DNA of 7,838 nt, from contig PBJS01000001.1 in the NCBI GenBank assembly GCA_002721165.1, positions 1 through 7,838 of the forward strand, read 5' to 3'. Positions 1 to 6,532 of the stretch are shown here, piece by piece (the stretch's first letter is position 1; the number at the start of each line of letters is the position of its first letter). The notes under the pieces are model-generated. The model had not been told where the DNA came from, ran no database searches, and saw only the letters and a program-made list of their open reading frames with translations. The stretch is from Legionellales bacterium. GTDB lineage: Bacteria > Pseudomonadota > Gammaproteobacteria > Eutrophobiales > Eutrophobiaceae. A program made the position numbers and the translations under genes.

Positions 1-603
1 AAAGTCGGGGAGAGCGTTAAAAAACCATGGGATTATTATAATACAAATATTAATGGTACCCAAAAAGTAATCACTCATTTTCCTGATGCTAAAATGATTT
101 TTGCTTCTACAGGTGCAGCTTTTGACCCAACATCACCTTATGCAAAATCAAAAGTGATAGCAGAAGAGCTTGTACGAAATCAATGTAAAGATTATACAAT
201 ATTTAGATTCTTTAATGTTGGTGGTAGAAAACCAAGCAACCCTGAAGGATTGTATGCAGCCACAATCAATGCATGTGAATCAGGAATATTTACTATTCAT
301 GGCAATGATTATAATACAAAGGATGGAACATGTGTAAGAGATTATGTACATGTCGATGATTTATGTGATGCAATTATCAAAGCAATTTATAAACCAGGAG
401 CTATGACTGAGTATGAACCACTTGGTTCTGGTAAGTCTTATACAGTTTTAGAATATATAAATGCATTCATAGAAGAAAATGGACCCAAATTTAAAATAGA
501 ATTTGGTCCAAGAAGAGAAGGTGATAATGAATCAAGTGAGGTACCATTTATGAGTAAATTTATGAACCCTAAAAAAACATTAAAGGATATAATGAAATTA
601 TGA
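1..603 (+). CDS. GalE-like NAD-dependent nucleotide-sugar epimerase, 5' end cut by window edge
   Basis: The reading frame is open to base 1, so the true start and the NAD-binding glycine motif lie outside; about 84 residues are missing by comparison with E. coli GalE. The visible 200 residues (numbered from the edge) begin with VGES and the NTNINGT helix, typical of extended short-chain dehydrogenases. The catalytic set is Thr37 (in FASTGAAF) with Tyr47 and Lys51 (YAKSK). Further GalE signatures are FFNVGG (70-75), HGNDYNTKDGT (100-110), RDYVHVDDL (113-121) and RREGD (171-175). GalE-family enzymes act in the cytoplasm, usually inverting C4 of UDP-hexoses to supply glycan precursors. This protein is compact: the Thr-to-Tyr loop is about 15 residues shorter than in E. 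coli GalE, the PNNL sugar-binding segment is absent, and the C-terminus stops early. Its substrate may therefore not be UDP-glucose, and a dehydratase or reductase role is possible. The stop overlaps the next start (ATGA), indicating coupling. Confidence 0.88.
   Translation, partial: KVGESVKKPWDYYNTNINGTQKVITHFPDAKMIFASTGAAFDPTSPYAKSKVIAEELVRNQCKDYTIFRFFNVGGRKPSNPEGLYAATINACESGIFTIHGNDYNTKDGTCVRDYVHVDDLCDAIIKAIYKPGAMTEYEPLGSGKSYTVLEYINAFIEENGPKFKIEFGPRREGDNESSEVPFMSKFMNPKKTLKDIMKL
583..588 (+). promoter_or_regulatory. Possible ribosome binding site for the RmlB-like gene
   Basis: AAGGAT lies 11 bases before the ATG at 600, inside the end of the epimerase gene. It resembles a Shine-Dalgarno core, but the spacing is long. 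Reinitiation through the ATGA overlap may matter more for this gene. Confidence 0.3.
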
Positions 604-1622
604 AAAAAATTTTAATAACAGGCGGTGCAGGATTTATTGCTCACCATGTGATTGATAAGATTTTGTCTAGTACAGATTGGGAAATTATTACATTAGATCG
701 ATTAGATTTTAGCGGAAACCTCAATAGGTTAAATGAAGTTGTAAATACCTATCCTGAATCAGAACGAAAAAGAGTACGTGTGATTCATCATGATTTAAAA
801 GCAGAATTAAATCCAGAGATTATAGCTAATATTGGGAAAATAGACTATATCAGTCATCTAGCTGCAGGATCGCATGTTGATAGATCTATATCATATCCAT
901 TAGAGTTTGTAATGGATAATGTAGTTGGTACAGCACATATTTTAGATTACGCAAGAAAAATCGATAACTTAGAACGATTCGCCTATTTTAGCACAGATGA
1001 AGTGTTCGGACCAGCACCTTCAGGTATTAACTATAAGGAAAATGATAGATACAATTCTACTAATCCTTATTCGGCCACTAAAGCAGGAGCAGAAGAACTA
1101 GTTGTTGCCTATGAAAATACCTATGGATTGCCATCTATCATAACACATACAATGAATGTTTTCGGAGAACGACAAAATGTTGAAAAATATATTCCAATGG
1201 TAATTAAAAAAGTTCGTGACAACGAAACAGTGACAGTGCATGCCAATAAAGAAAAAACTATAGCAGGTTCTAGGCATTATATTCATGCAGGAGATGTTGC
1301 TGATGCACTATTATTTCTTTATAATTATGATCTTTCTACAATCCCAGAAGATAAAACTGGAGCTAAGTGTCAAAAATTTAATATTGTTGGCAAGGATGAA
1401 ATTGATAATTTAGAATTAGCGCAATTCATTGCAAAAACACAACACAAAGATCTTAAATATAAAATGGTTGATTTTCATTCTTCAAGGCCTGGTCATGATT
1501 TAAGATATGCTTTAGATGGCACTAAAATGAAAAATATGGGATGGGAACCAGAGTCTGCTTTCAAAAGATTAGAATCTGTTGTGCAATGGACTTTAGAAAA
1601 CGATAGATGGTTAATCACATAA
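600..1622 (+). CDS. RmlB-like NDP-hexose 4,6-dehydratase (extended SDR family)
   Basis: A complete protein of 340 residues, close to the family norm. Family members oxidise C4 of a nucleotide-activated hexose (dTDP-glucose in RmlB), remove water across C5-C6 and return the hydride, giving the 4-keto-6-deoxy sugar that feeds deoxysugar synthesis in the cytoplasm. An N-terminal Rossmann motif GGAGFIAHH (8-16) is followed by acidic Asp33 at the end of strand 2, as expected for NAD. LAAGSHVDRS (87-96) matches the RmlB active-site helix. The dehydratase triad Thr132-Asp133-Glu134 sits in STDEVFG, and Tyr157/Lys161 form YSATK. The C-terminal RPGHDLRYALD (296-306) and MGWEP (313-317) are RmlB-like. 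Two deviations: the third glycine of the cofactor motif is Ala14, and the RmlB sugar-site segment (normally SNNYGPYQ-like) reads MNVFGERQ (185-192). 4,6-dehydratase chemistry is well supported; the exact nucleotide and sugar are not. It starts in the ATGA overlap with the upstream epimerase. Confidence 0.88.
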   Translation: MKKILITGGAGFIAHHVIDKILSSTDWEIITLDRLDFSGNLNRLNEVVNTYPESERKRVRVIHHDLKAELNPEIIANIGKIDYISHLAAGSHVDRSISYPLEFVMDNVVGTAHILDYARKIDNLERFAYFSTDEVFGPAPSGINYKENDRYNSTNPYSATKAGAEELVVAYENTYGLPSIITHTMNVFGERQNVEKYIPMVIKKVRDNETVTVHANKEKTIAGSRHYIHAGDVADALLFLYNYDLSTIPEDKTGAKCQKFNIVGKDEIDNLELAQFIAKTQHKDLKYKMVDFHSSRPGHDLRYALDGTKMKNMGWEPESAFKRLESVVQWTLENDRWLIT

Positions 1623-1661
1623 AAGATTTGCAAACATCATATTTCAACCTAAATTCGGCAG

Positions 1662-3563
1662 ATGGTTAGAAAATATATCATATTTTTAAGTTTTATAAGC
1701 ATTGCTTATGCACAGATTTCAATGAGTGACATTAATAAGCTCAGCAATTCTCAATTAGACCTGATTAGACAGGAGCTTTCATCAAAACCTGCTCTATCTG
1801 ATACCGCTTCAGATATTGATATTGACAAACCATCTCCAGCAACTATTAATATTCAGTCTCCTTCTCCTTCTGCGAGTAGCTATTTTGGATATAATTATCT
1901 TAAAAGGACTATTAATTTCTTTGATAATATACCTACCCCTCCTGATTTTAAATTAGGACCAGGAGATGAAATCATTCTATCTCTGTGGGGAGAAACTAAT
2001 TCGAGAGAAAATTTTCTTATTAACAAAGAAGGATTAATTTATTATGAAAATATTGGTTTTATTAATCTTTCTAACAAGAATCTAAAAGAAGCCGAAGCAG
2101 TGTTGGTAGAAGAATTATCCCGTATTTACTCAACATTAAAAGATAAAGAAAATCAAACAAAATTAATGTTAGAACTTGGTAAAATTAAGTCTATTAATGT
2201 TTATTTTTCTGGACAAATTGAAAGACCAGGCATCAATCTTATCCATCCATTTTCCGATGTGTTTTCAGCAATAGTTCAGGCTGGTGGGGTTAAACAAGAA
2301 GGATCATTACGTCAGGTACAAGTGATTAGAAATAACAAAGTAATTTCTACTATTGATTTTTACTCTTTTTTTATAGATGGGAAAAATAATTTTTCATCTA
2401 CAAGAATTTTAGATGGAGATGTAATACATATCCCAATCGTTTCTAAACGTGCACAAATTAAGGGCGCTATTAGTAATCCAGGATTTTTTGAATTGCTTGA
2501 TGGTGAATCTTTAGCAGATTTAATTGGTTATGCTGGAAATCTTGAAGCAAATGCAGCATCTACCATTACACTAGACAGATTAGTTCCGCTTTCAGAACGT
2601 CTTTCAGATGATAATGCAAGAGTAAGCATAGTAACAAATGTTGCAACAGCTTCAAATACGAAATTAAATGATGGTGATATTGTAGATGTTAGAGGTATTG
2701 ATGATGTAATAACTAAAGTTCAAATTCTAGGTAGAGTGAAATCTCCTGGATCATATTCTTCTACTTTAACATTGAAAGAAGTATTAGATCTAGCTGGCGG
2801 TTTTAATGATCCTATATTCCGAGAATCCATTCGTGATGATGAAATTGTTGTTATAAGAAAAGATGCCAATCAATTTTATGGACTAGAATTTAAAATTCCT
2901 TATAGTGAATCTAATGCATTTAATTTAATGCCTGGAGATAAAATTTTTGTCTATGAAGATTCTTTTTATACTAATCTTTTTACAGTTTCAGTTATTGGGG
3001 CAGTCAACAAGCGTGGTAGTTTTCAATTAAAATCTGGAATGACCATTCAAGATGCTATTGATTTAGCAGAAGGATTTTCTCCTATTGCAAATGAAGAAGC
3101 TATCACTGTTACAGAAACTTTTAGTTCCGTTGATGATGATGGTAATATGTTAGAACAAAGAAATACAGTAAACGATGCAACCCTAGATTTTGAACCTACA
3201 AACGGTTCCGTTATTAATGTGTTGCCTCTAGAAAATGTTGTTAACGTAGAAGGCAATGTTTACAATCCAGGTTTGGTTACATACAAGAAAGCAAAAACCG
3301 TCAATAAATATATTAATCTTGCAGGTGGCCCTAAACCAAATACTCTTTCGACTAAGATATATGTTAAACGTGCTAACGGTCGAATAAAAAAAGTGACCTT
3401 TTTCCAAGGGATAGGTACAATCGTGAAACCGGGTGATACAATTGTTGTGCCAGTAGATCCAAACCCACAAGACTTTGATATTACCGCATTTATTTCAGAT
3501 CTAGCTGCTACGCTTGCTAACCTTGCTGCTATATTTCTTATCATTGACAATCAAAACGATTAA
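1662..3563 (+). CDS. Polysaccharide export protein, Poly_export domain plus five SLBB-like repeats (Wza/GumB-type)
   Basis: A 633-residue exported protein, probably the periplasmic/outer-membrane channel component for a surface polysaccharide. Residues 1-17 form a signal peptide with a hydrophobic core and AYA before Gln18. No lipobox cysteine is present, unlike Wza. A Ser/Pro-rich linker (about 40-72) leads to the Poly_export domain (94-175) with KLGPGDEIILSLWG. Five SLBB-like units follow (about 178-258, 263-343, 352-430, 441-521, 526-598). Each begins with a G-x-[VI]-x-x-x-G type turn such as ILGRVKSPGSY, and most end in a GD-x-I strand such as KPGDTIVVP. The last 25 residues contain a hydrophobic helix (about 607-627), which could be a membrane-spanning helix like the Wza C-terminal one. 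The frame is closed by a stop at 1650-1652, so the ATG at 1662 is the first possible ATG start; it has no clear Shine-Dalgarno. The gap to the next gene is only 5 bases. E. coli Wza has far fewer SLBB units, so a longer periplasmic part is inferred. Confidence 0.9.
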   Translation: MVRKYIIFLSFISIAYAQISMSDINKLSNSQLDLIRQELSSKPALSDTASDIDIDKPSPATINIQSPSPSASSYFGYNYLKRTINFFDNIPTPPDFKLGPGDEIILSLWGETNSRENFLINKEGLIYYENIGFINLSNKNLKEAEAVLVEELSRIYSTLKDKENQTKLMLELGKIKSINVYFSGQIERPGINLIHPFSDVFSAIVQAGGVKQEGSLRQVQVIRNNKVISTIDFYSFFIDGKNNFSSTRILDGDVIHIPIVSKRAQIKGAISNPGFFELLDGESLADLIGYAGNLEANAASTITLDRLVPLSERLSDDNARVSIVTNVATASNTKLNDGDIVDVRGIDDVITKVQILGRVKSPGSYSSTLTLKEVLDLAGGFNDPIFRESIRDDEIVVIRKDANQFYGLEFKIPYSESNAFNLMPGDKIFVYEDSFYTNLFTVSVIGAVNKRGSFQLKSGMTIQDAIDLAEGFSPIANEEAITVTETFSSVDDDGNMLEQRNTVNDATLDFEPTNGSVINVLPLENVVNVEGNVYNPGLVTYKKAKTVNKYINLAGGPKPNTLSTKIYVKRANGRIKKVTFFQGIGTIVKPGDTIVVPVDPNPQDFDITAFISDLAATLANLAAIFLIIDNQND

Positions 3564-3568
3564 TTACA

Positions 3569-4309
3569 ATGAAATTAATTCTTTTGCGCCATGGTGAAAG
3601 TGAATGGAACCTTTTAAATAAATTTACAGGATGGACTGATGTTGGCTTAACTGAAAACGGAATCAATGAAGCAAAATTTTCAGGCGAACAACTTCTTAAA
3701 AAGAATATTTCTATCAGTACTCTATATACATCATTGCTTATAAGAGCGACTCATACTGCTGAGATTGTTTCAAGTATTGTTGGTTTTAATACGAATGACA
3801 TTCAGTATCACTGGAGACTTAATGAGCGACACTATGGAGCATTACAAGGACTCAATAAGTCAGAAACTGCTACTAAATATGGAGAAGATCAGGTGCATGT
3901 TTGGAGAAGAAGTTATGATATTCCTCCACCACTGTTGTTAGAAGATGATGAAAGACATCCAAAATTTAATGAAAAATTCAAAGATATTGATGGAGAATTA
4001 CCTATTGGGGAAAGTTTGAAAAATGTGATTGAAAGATTAAGTCCATTTTGGAAATACTATTTCAAAAATATTAAAGATAATCCAGGCAATCATCTTATTG
4101 TGGCACACAGTAATTCTTTAAGAGCAATTGTAAAAATATTAGATCAATTATCAGATCAAGAAATCGTATCCGTCAATATTCCTACAGGTGTGCCTTTGGT
4201 ATATACATTTGATTCTAATTTTAATGTTATTGATAAGGAATATCTAATTGATGAAAATAAATTAAAAGAAAAACAAGCAGTAGTTGCAAATCAAGGTAAA
4301 GCAAAATGA
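3569..4309 (+). CDS. gpmA: 2,3-bisphosphoglycerate-dependent phosphoglycerate mutase
   Basis: A 246-residue full-length member of the histidine phosphatase superfamily. It interconverts 3- and 2-phosphoglycerate in glycolysis/gluconeogenesis in the cytoplasm through a phosphohistidine. The phospho-acceptor His8 lies in LRHGESEWN. Arg59 (LIRATHT), Glu86 and Arg87 (NERHYGALQGLNK), the Trp112-Arg113-Arg114 stretch and SYDIPPP (115-121), and the second catalytic His180 are all present. IPTGVPLVY (204-212) and the C-terminal tail VANQGKAK, nearly the same as in E. coli GpmA, point to a true dPGM rather than a general phosphatase. One oddity is AHSNSLRA (179-186), where the family normally has glycine after the second catalytic histidine. 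Five bases separate it from the SLBB gene, and its stop overlaps the next start (ATGA). No Shine-Dalgarno is visible before the ATG. A glycolytic gene inside a polysaccharide operon is unusual; a secondary sugar-phosphate role is only a guess. Confidence 0.95.
   Translation: MKLILLRHGESEWNLLNKFTGWTDVGLTENGINEAKFSGEQLLKKNISISTLYTSLLIRATHTAEIVSSIVGFNTNDIQYHWRLNERHYGALQGLNKSETATKYGEDQVHVWRRSYDIPPPLLLEDDERHPKFNEKFKDIDGELPIGESLKNVIERLSPFWKYYFKNIKDNPGNHLIVAHSNSLRAIVKILDQLSDQEIVSVNIPTGVPLVYTFDSNFNVIDKEYLIDENKLKEKQAVVANQGKAK
4293..4297 (+). promoter_or_regulatory. Probable ribosome binding site of the heptose kinase gene
   Basis: AAGGT ends 8 bases before the ATG at 4306, inside the last codons of the mutase gene. 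Spacing is good and the match to Shine-Dalgarno is moderate. It supports the start chosen in the ATGA overlap. Confidence 0.4.
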
Positions 4310-5256
4310 ATTTAAATTTTTCAGATATTAAAGTCTTATTAATTGGTGATTTTATGATAGATCACTATATCATAGGCGCATCTACAAGAATGTCGCCAGA
4401 AGCACCAGTTCCTGTAGTAATACCTGAAAAAGATTATTCAACACCAGGAGGAGCAGGAAATGTAGCCATAAATTTGAAGTTAATGGGTGCAGATGTAACG
4501 TGCGTAGGGTGTGTTGGAAATGATATTTGGGGAAAAAAATTACTTTCAATATTAAAAAATGAAGGTATTAAAACAGAAGGAATAGAATTAATTAATGACC
4601 ATCCTACTACATTAAAACAAAGAATTTATTCAGATGGTAAACAGGTTGCTAGGCTAGATACAGAAAAGATAATAAATTGGGAAATTGATGAGGATGGTGG
4701 TGATATAGTAGAAAATTATGATATTATAATATTATCAGATTATAATAAGGGAGTTCTACATAATCCTGAATTATTTCTTACTTTAATTTCAAGTAATCAA
4801 CTTTCTGATGAAAATCGTTTAAAGAATATAATAGTAGACCCTAAAAAAGATGATTTTAATCATTATCATGGAGTTAATATTATTACTCCCAATTTAGATG
4901 AACTTCAAAAAGCTACTAAAATGAAAATTGATGATAATCAATCGATTATCAAAGCTTGCAAAAAATTAATTGAAGAATATTGTATTGAATATGTAGTTGC
5001 AAAAAAAGGTGATAAAGGAATAACGATTGTAGGTGAACATAATTTTGTTAAACATATTAAACCGCATATTGTTAAAAATCCGGATGTCACAGGAGCAGGA
5101 GACACAGTTATTTCTGCATTGTCTCTTGCCTACGCTAAAACTGAAGACATAGAGCTTTCTGCAAAAATTGCTAATGCTGCCGCTGCTATTGTTGTTGGAA
5201 AAAGCGGTACCGCGACTGCTACTATTGAAGAAATAGAATCATTACTTTCTAATTGA
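4306..5256 (+). CDS. rfaE1: D-glycero-D-manno-heptose-7-phosphate kinase, PfkB family, stand-alone RfaE1/HldA-type
   Basis: A 316-residue PfkB/ribokinase-fold kinase matching the N-terminal half of bifunctional HldE (RfaE). It phosphorylates C1 of heptose 7-phosphate with ATP to give heptose 1,7-bisphosphate, the second step of ADP-heptose (or GDP-heptose) synthesis for LPS core or heptose-containing glycans. Seen in order: IGDFMIDHY (13-21), RMSPEAPVPVV (28-38), the substrate-site PGGAGNVAIN (47-56), ARLDTE (115-120), LSDYNKG (143-149), VDPK (177-180), ITPNLDEL (193-200) and the ATP/anion-hole motif DVTGAGDT (260-267) with catalytic Asp266, then NAAAAIVVGKSGT (290-302). The SPEAPVPVV motif separates heptose kinases from other PfkB sugar kinases. 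The protein ends where the kinase domain ends, so the nucleotidyltransferase half must be encoded elsewhere. Its start overlaps the mutase stop (ATGA). It is the last gene of the plus-strand run. Confidence 0.92.
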   Translation: MNLNFSDIKVLLIGDFMIDHYIIGASTRMSPEAPVPVVIPEKDYSTPGGAGNVAINLKLMGADVTCVGCVGNDIWGKKLLSILKNEGIKTEGIELINDHPTTLKQRIYSDGKQVARLDTEKIINWEIDEDGGDIVENYDIIILSDYNKGVLHNPELFLTLISSNQLSDENRLKNIIVDPKKDDFNHYHGVNIITPNLDELQKATKMKIDDNQSIIKACKKLIEEYCIEYVVAKKGDKGITIVGEHNFVKHIKPHIVKNPDVTGAGDTVISALSLAYAKTEDIELSAKIANAAAAIVVGKSGTATATIEEIESLLSN

Positions 5257-5269
5257 TATTTTTTATCAA
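5253..5269. terminator. Small AT-only-loop hairpin between convergent genes
   Basis: TTGATA (5253-5258) can pair perfectly with TATCAA (5264-5269) around a five-T loop. The stem overlaps the heptose kinase stop codon and abuts the stop codon of the minus-strand Wzi gene, so it fills the whole 13-base convergent spacer. The stem is short and A+T-rich, with no U-tract after it on either strand. It could be a weak bidirectional end signal or chance. Confidence 0.25.
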
Positions 5270-6532
5270 CTAGAAAATGGACCTATTCAATATTACTCCA
5301 AAACCATGATTGTTATTTTGATTTGCTATAAAAGCAGAAAAACTAAGTCTATTATTTATTATCTTACCAAATTGAATTTTATATTTAAAATCATCACTGA
5401 TATCAATTCTTTTGGAAAGTTTTATTTCATAATAATTTGAGGATATCTCCCCATTAATTCCTATATGAAAAACTTTAAAAGGATTAATAATCAATGAATG
5501 ATCTAAGAATGGATTACCAATTGTATAATTATTATAACTCCAACCTGTTTGGTATTGATAATTCCAATAATATGCATCAATATGAGGCGGTTCCAAATCT
5601 TGGTTGGTGGTGTCAATATACTCAATTAATATAGTGGTATTAGGGATATAATTTTTTAATTCTGCTCCCCACAATCCATCAATTTTATTATTAAATCTAA
5701 ATCCACTAGTATCTTCAAAAAAATGTTGATAATACAATTTTAGCACTTGATCTTCATTGTGTTTTTGAAAAGAAAAATCCCATATTCCCAAATGATTTCC
5801 AAGAGCATTGGCGTGTCTTTCTCCTTCTAACCATGGTCCATCTTCTGATATAAAAACTTTTAAAAAATCTTTAAAGCTATTTGGAAGTTCACCTAAATTT
5901 TCTGTCCCCCCAGCCCACATTGCTTCATGTACCAACCCAAGACTTATGCGATATTTTTCTTTGATAATATTCATATAAAAGAATTTTTCATGTAATAAAG
6001 GTTTTTTGGTGTAAAAATCATTATCATCATCGAAGATTCCATGAGATATTCCAAAATCAAAACTAAGATTACTAAATTTTTTTATACTTTGCGATGTTAC
6101 TAGTCCAATTTTTGGCATTGGTTCTGCATTATGACTTATTAGCATATTTCCTGAACTGAGTTGGTCATTTAAGTAGGTGCTAAAATCTCGATAATATTTT
6201 CCTGCACGTAAAAATGTTTTATCTGAAAAATTGTGTTTAATATATGTTTCTCCAATATATATCTTTCCTCCATCTTTATTTGACCCAACAATATTTATTT
6301 CATAGTTATTTTTTTTATTATTTAACTTCCAAGTAGTATAGATATTTAAATCAGAAGGCTTAATACCGTAGTTATTTTTTTCGAGCCAGAAATATTCACT
6401 ATCTACAGGATTAATTTTTAATTGCATGGATAATTTATTTTCTTGAGAAAATAGCATTGTATTTGATAGAAAAGTTATTATTACAAAATTTTGTAATAAA
6501 TTATTTATTTGATATTTTCTTTTTCTTGACAT
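5270..6532 (-). CDS. Wzi-family capsule assembly outer-membrane beta-barrel protein
   Basis: A 420-residue protein with a basic N-terminus (MSRKRK), a hydrophobic stretch (about 12-28) and a likely signal-peptide cleavage near FSQ (28-30). The body has the alternating aromatic strands of an outer-membrane barrel and ends in Phe420, the usual barrel-assembly signal. Wzi-family (capsule assembly) signatures are GISHGIF (161-167), LLHEKFFY (179-186), LGLVHEAMWAGG (198-209), GNHLGIWDFSF (245-255), YYQHFFEDTSG (267-277), DGLWGAE (285-291) and YQTGWSYNNYTIGNPF (327-342). In E. coli, Wzi is a surface lectin that anchors capsule; here it is inferred to organise the polymer made by the neighbouring genes. 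An in-frame ATG at 6640 is rejected: it would put 36 residues ahead of the signal peptide and lie deep in the peptidase gene. The chosen ATG at 6532 overlaps the peptidase end by 32 bases and has GGAAG four bases upstream. Confidence 0.85.
   Translation of the reverse strand: MSRKRKYQINNLLQNFVIITFLSNTMLFSQENKLSMQLKINPVDSEYFWLEKNNYGIKPSDLNIYTTWKLNNKKNNYEINIVGSNKDGGKIYIGETYIKHNFSDKTFLRAGKYYRDFSTYLNDQLSSGNMLISHNAEPMPKIGLVTSQSIKKFSNLSFDFGISHGIFDDDNDFYTKKPLLHEKFFYMNIIKEKYRISLGLVHEAMWAGGTENLGELPNSFKDFLKVFISEDGPWLEGERHANALGNHLGIWDFSFQKHNEDQVLKLYYQHFFEDTSGFRFNNKIDGLWGAELKNYIPNTTILIEYIDTTNQDLEPPHIDAYYWNYQYQTGWSYNNYTIGNPFLDHSLIINPFKVFHIGINGEISSNYYEIKLSKRIDISDDFKYKIQFGKIINNRLSFSAFIANQNNNHGFGVILNRSIF

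Noticed and set aside
100..145. An assembly error or frameshift explaining the short loop of the GalE-like protein
   Set aside because: The frame is maintained, catalytic residues on both sides are properly placed, and other loops are shortened too, so a genuine compact variant is more likely; raw reads would be needed to exclude an in-frame deletion.
1098..1286. A 62-codon minus-strand frame inside the RmlB-like gene
   Set aside because: It is antisense to conserved catalytic-domain sequence and has no protein-like features beyond biased composition.
1623..1661. A promoter or terminator in the 39-base gap before the export gene
   Set aside because: There is no hairpin. A TTTG at 1627-1630 has no good downstream Bacteroidota-type TAnnTTTG partner, and no sigma70-like pair is convincing.
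1662..1720. Lipoprotein signal peptide on the SLBB protein
   Set aside because: No cysteine occurs near the cleavage region; the sequence reads AYA-Gln, a type I-like site.
3047..3550. Three open frames on the minus strand inside the SLBB gene (69, 80 and 96 codons)
   Set aside because: They lie antisense to a well-supported coding region, show no recognisable motifs and no ribosome binding site; they are chance open frames.
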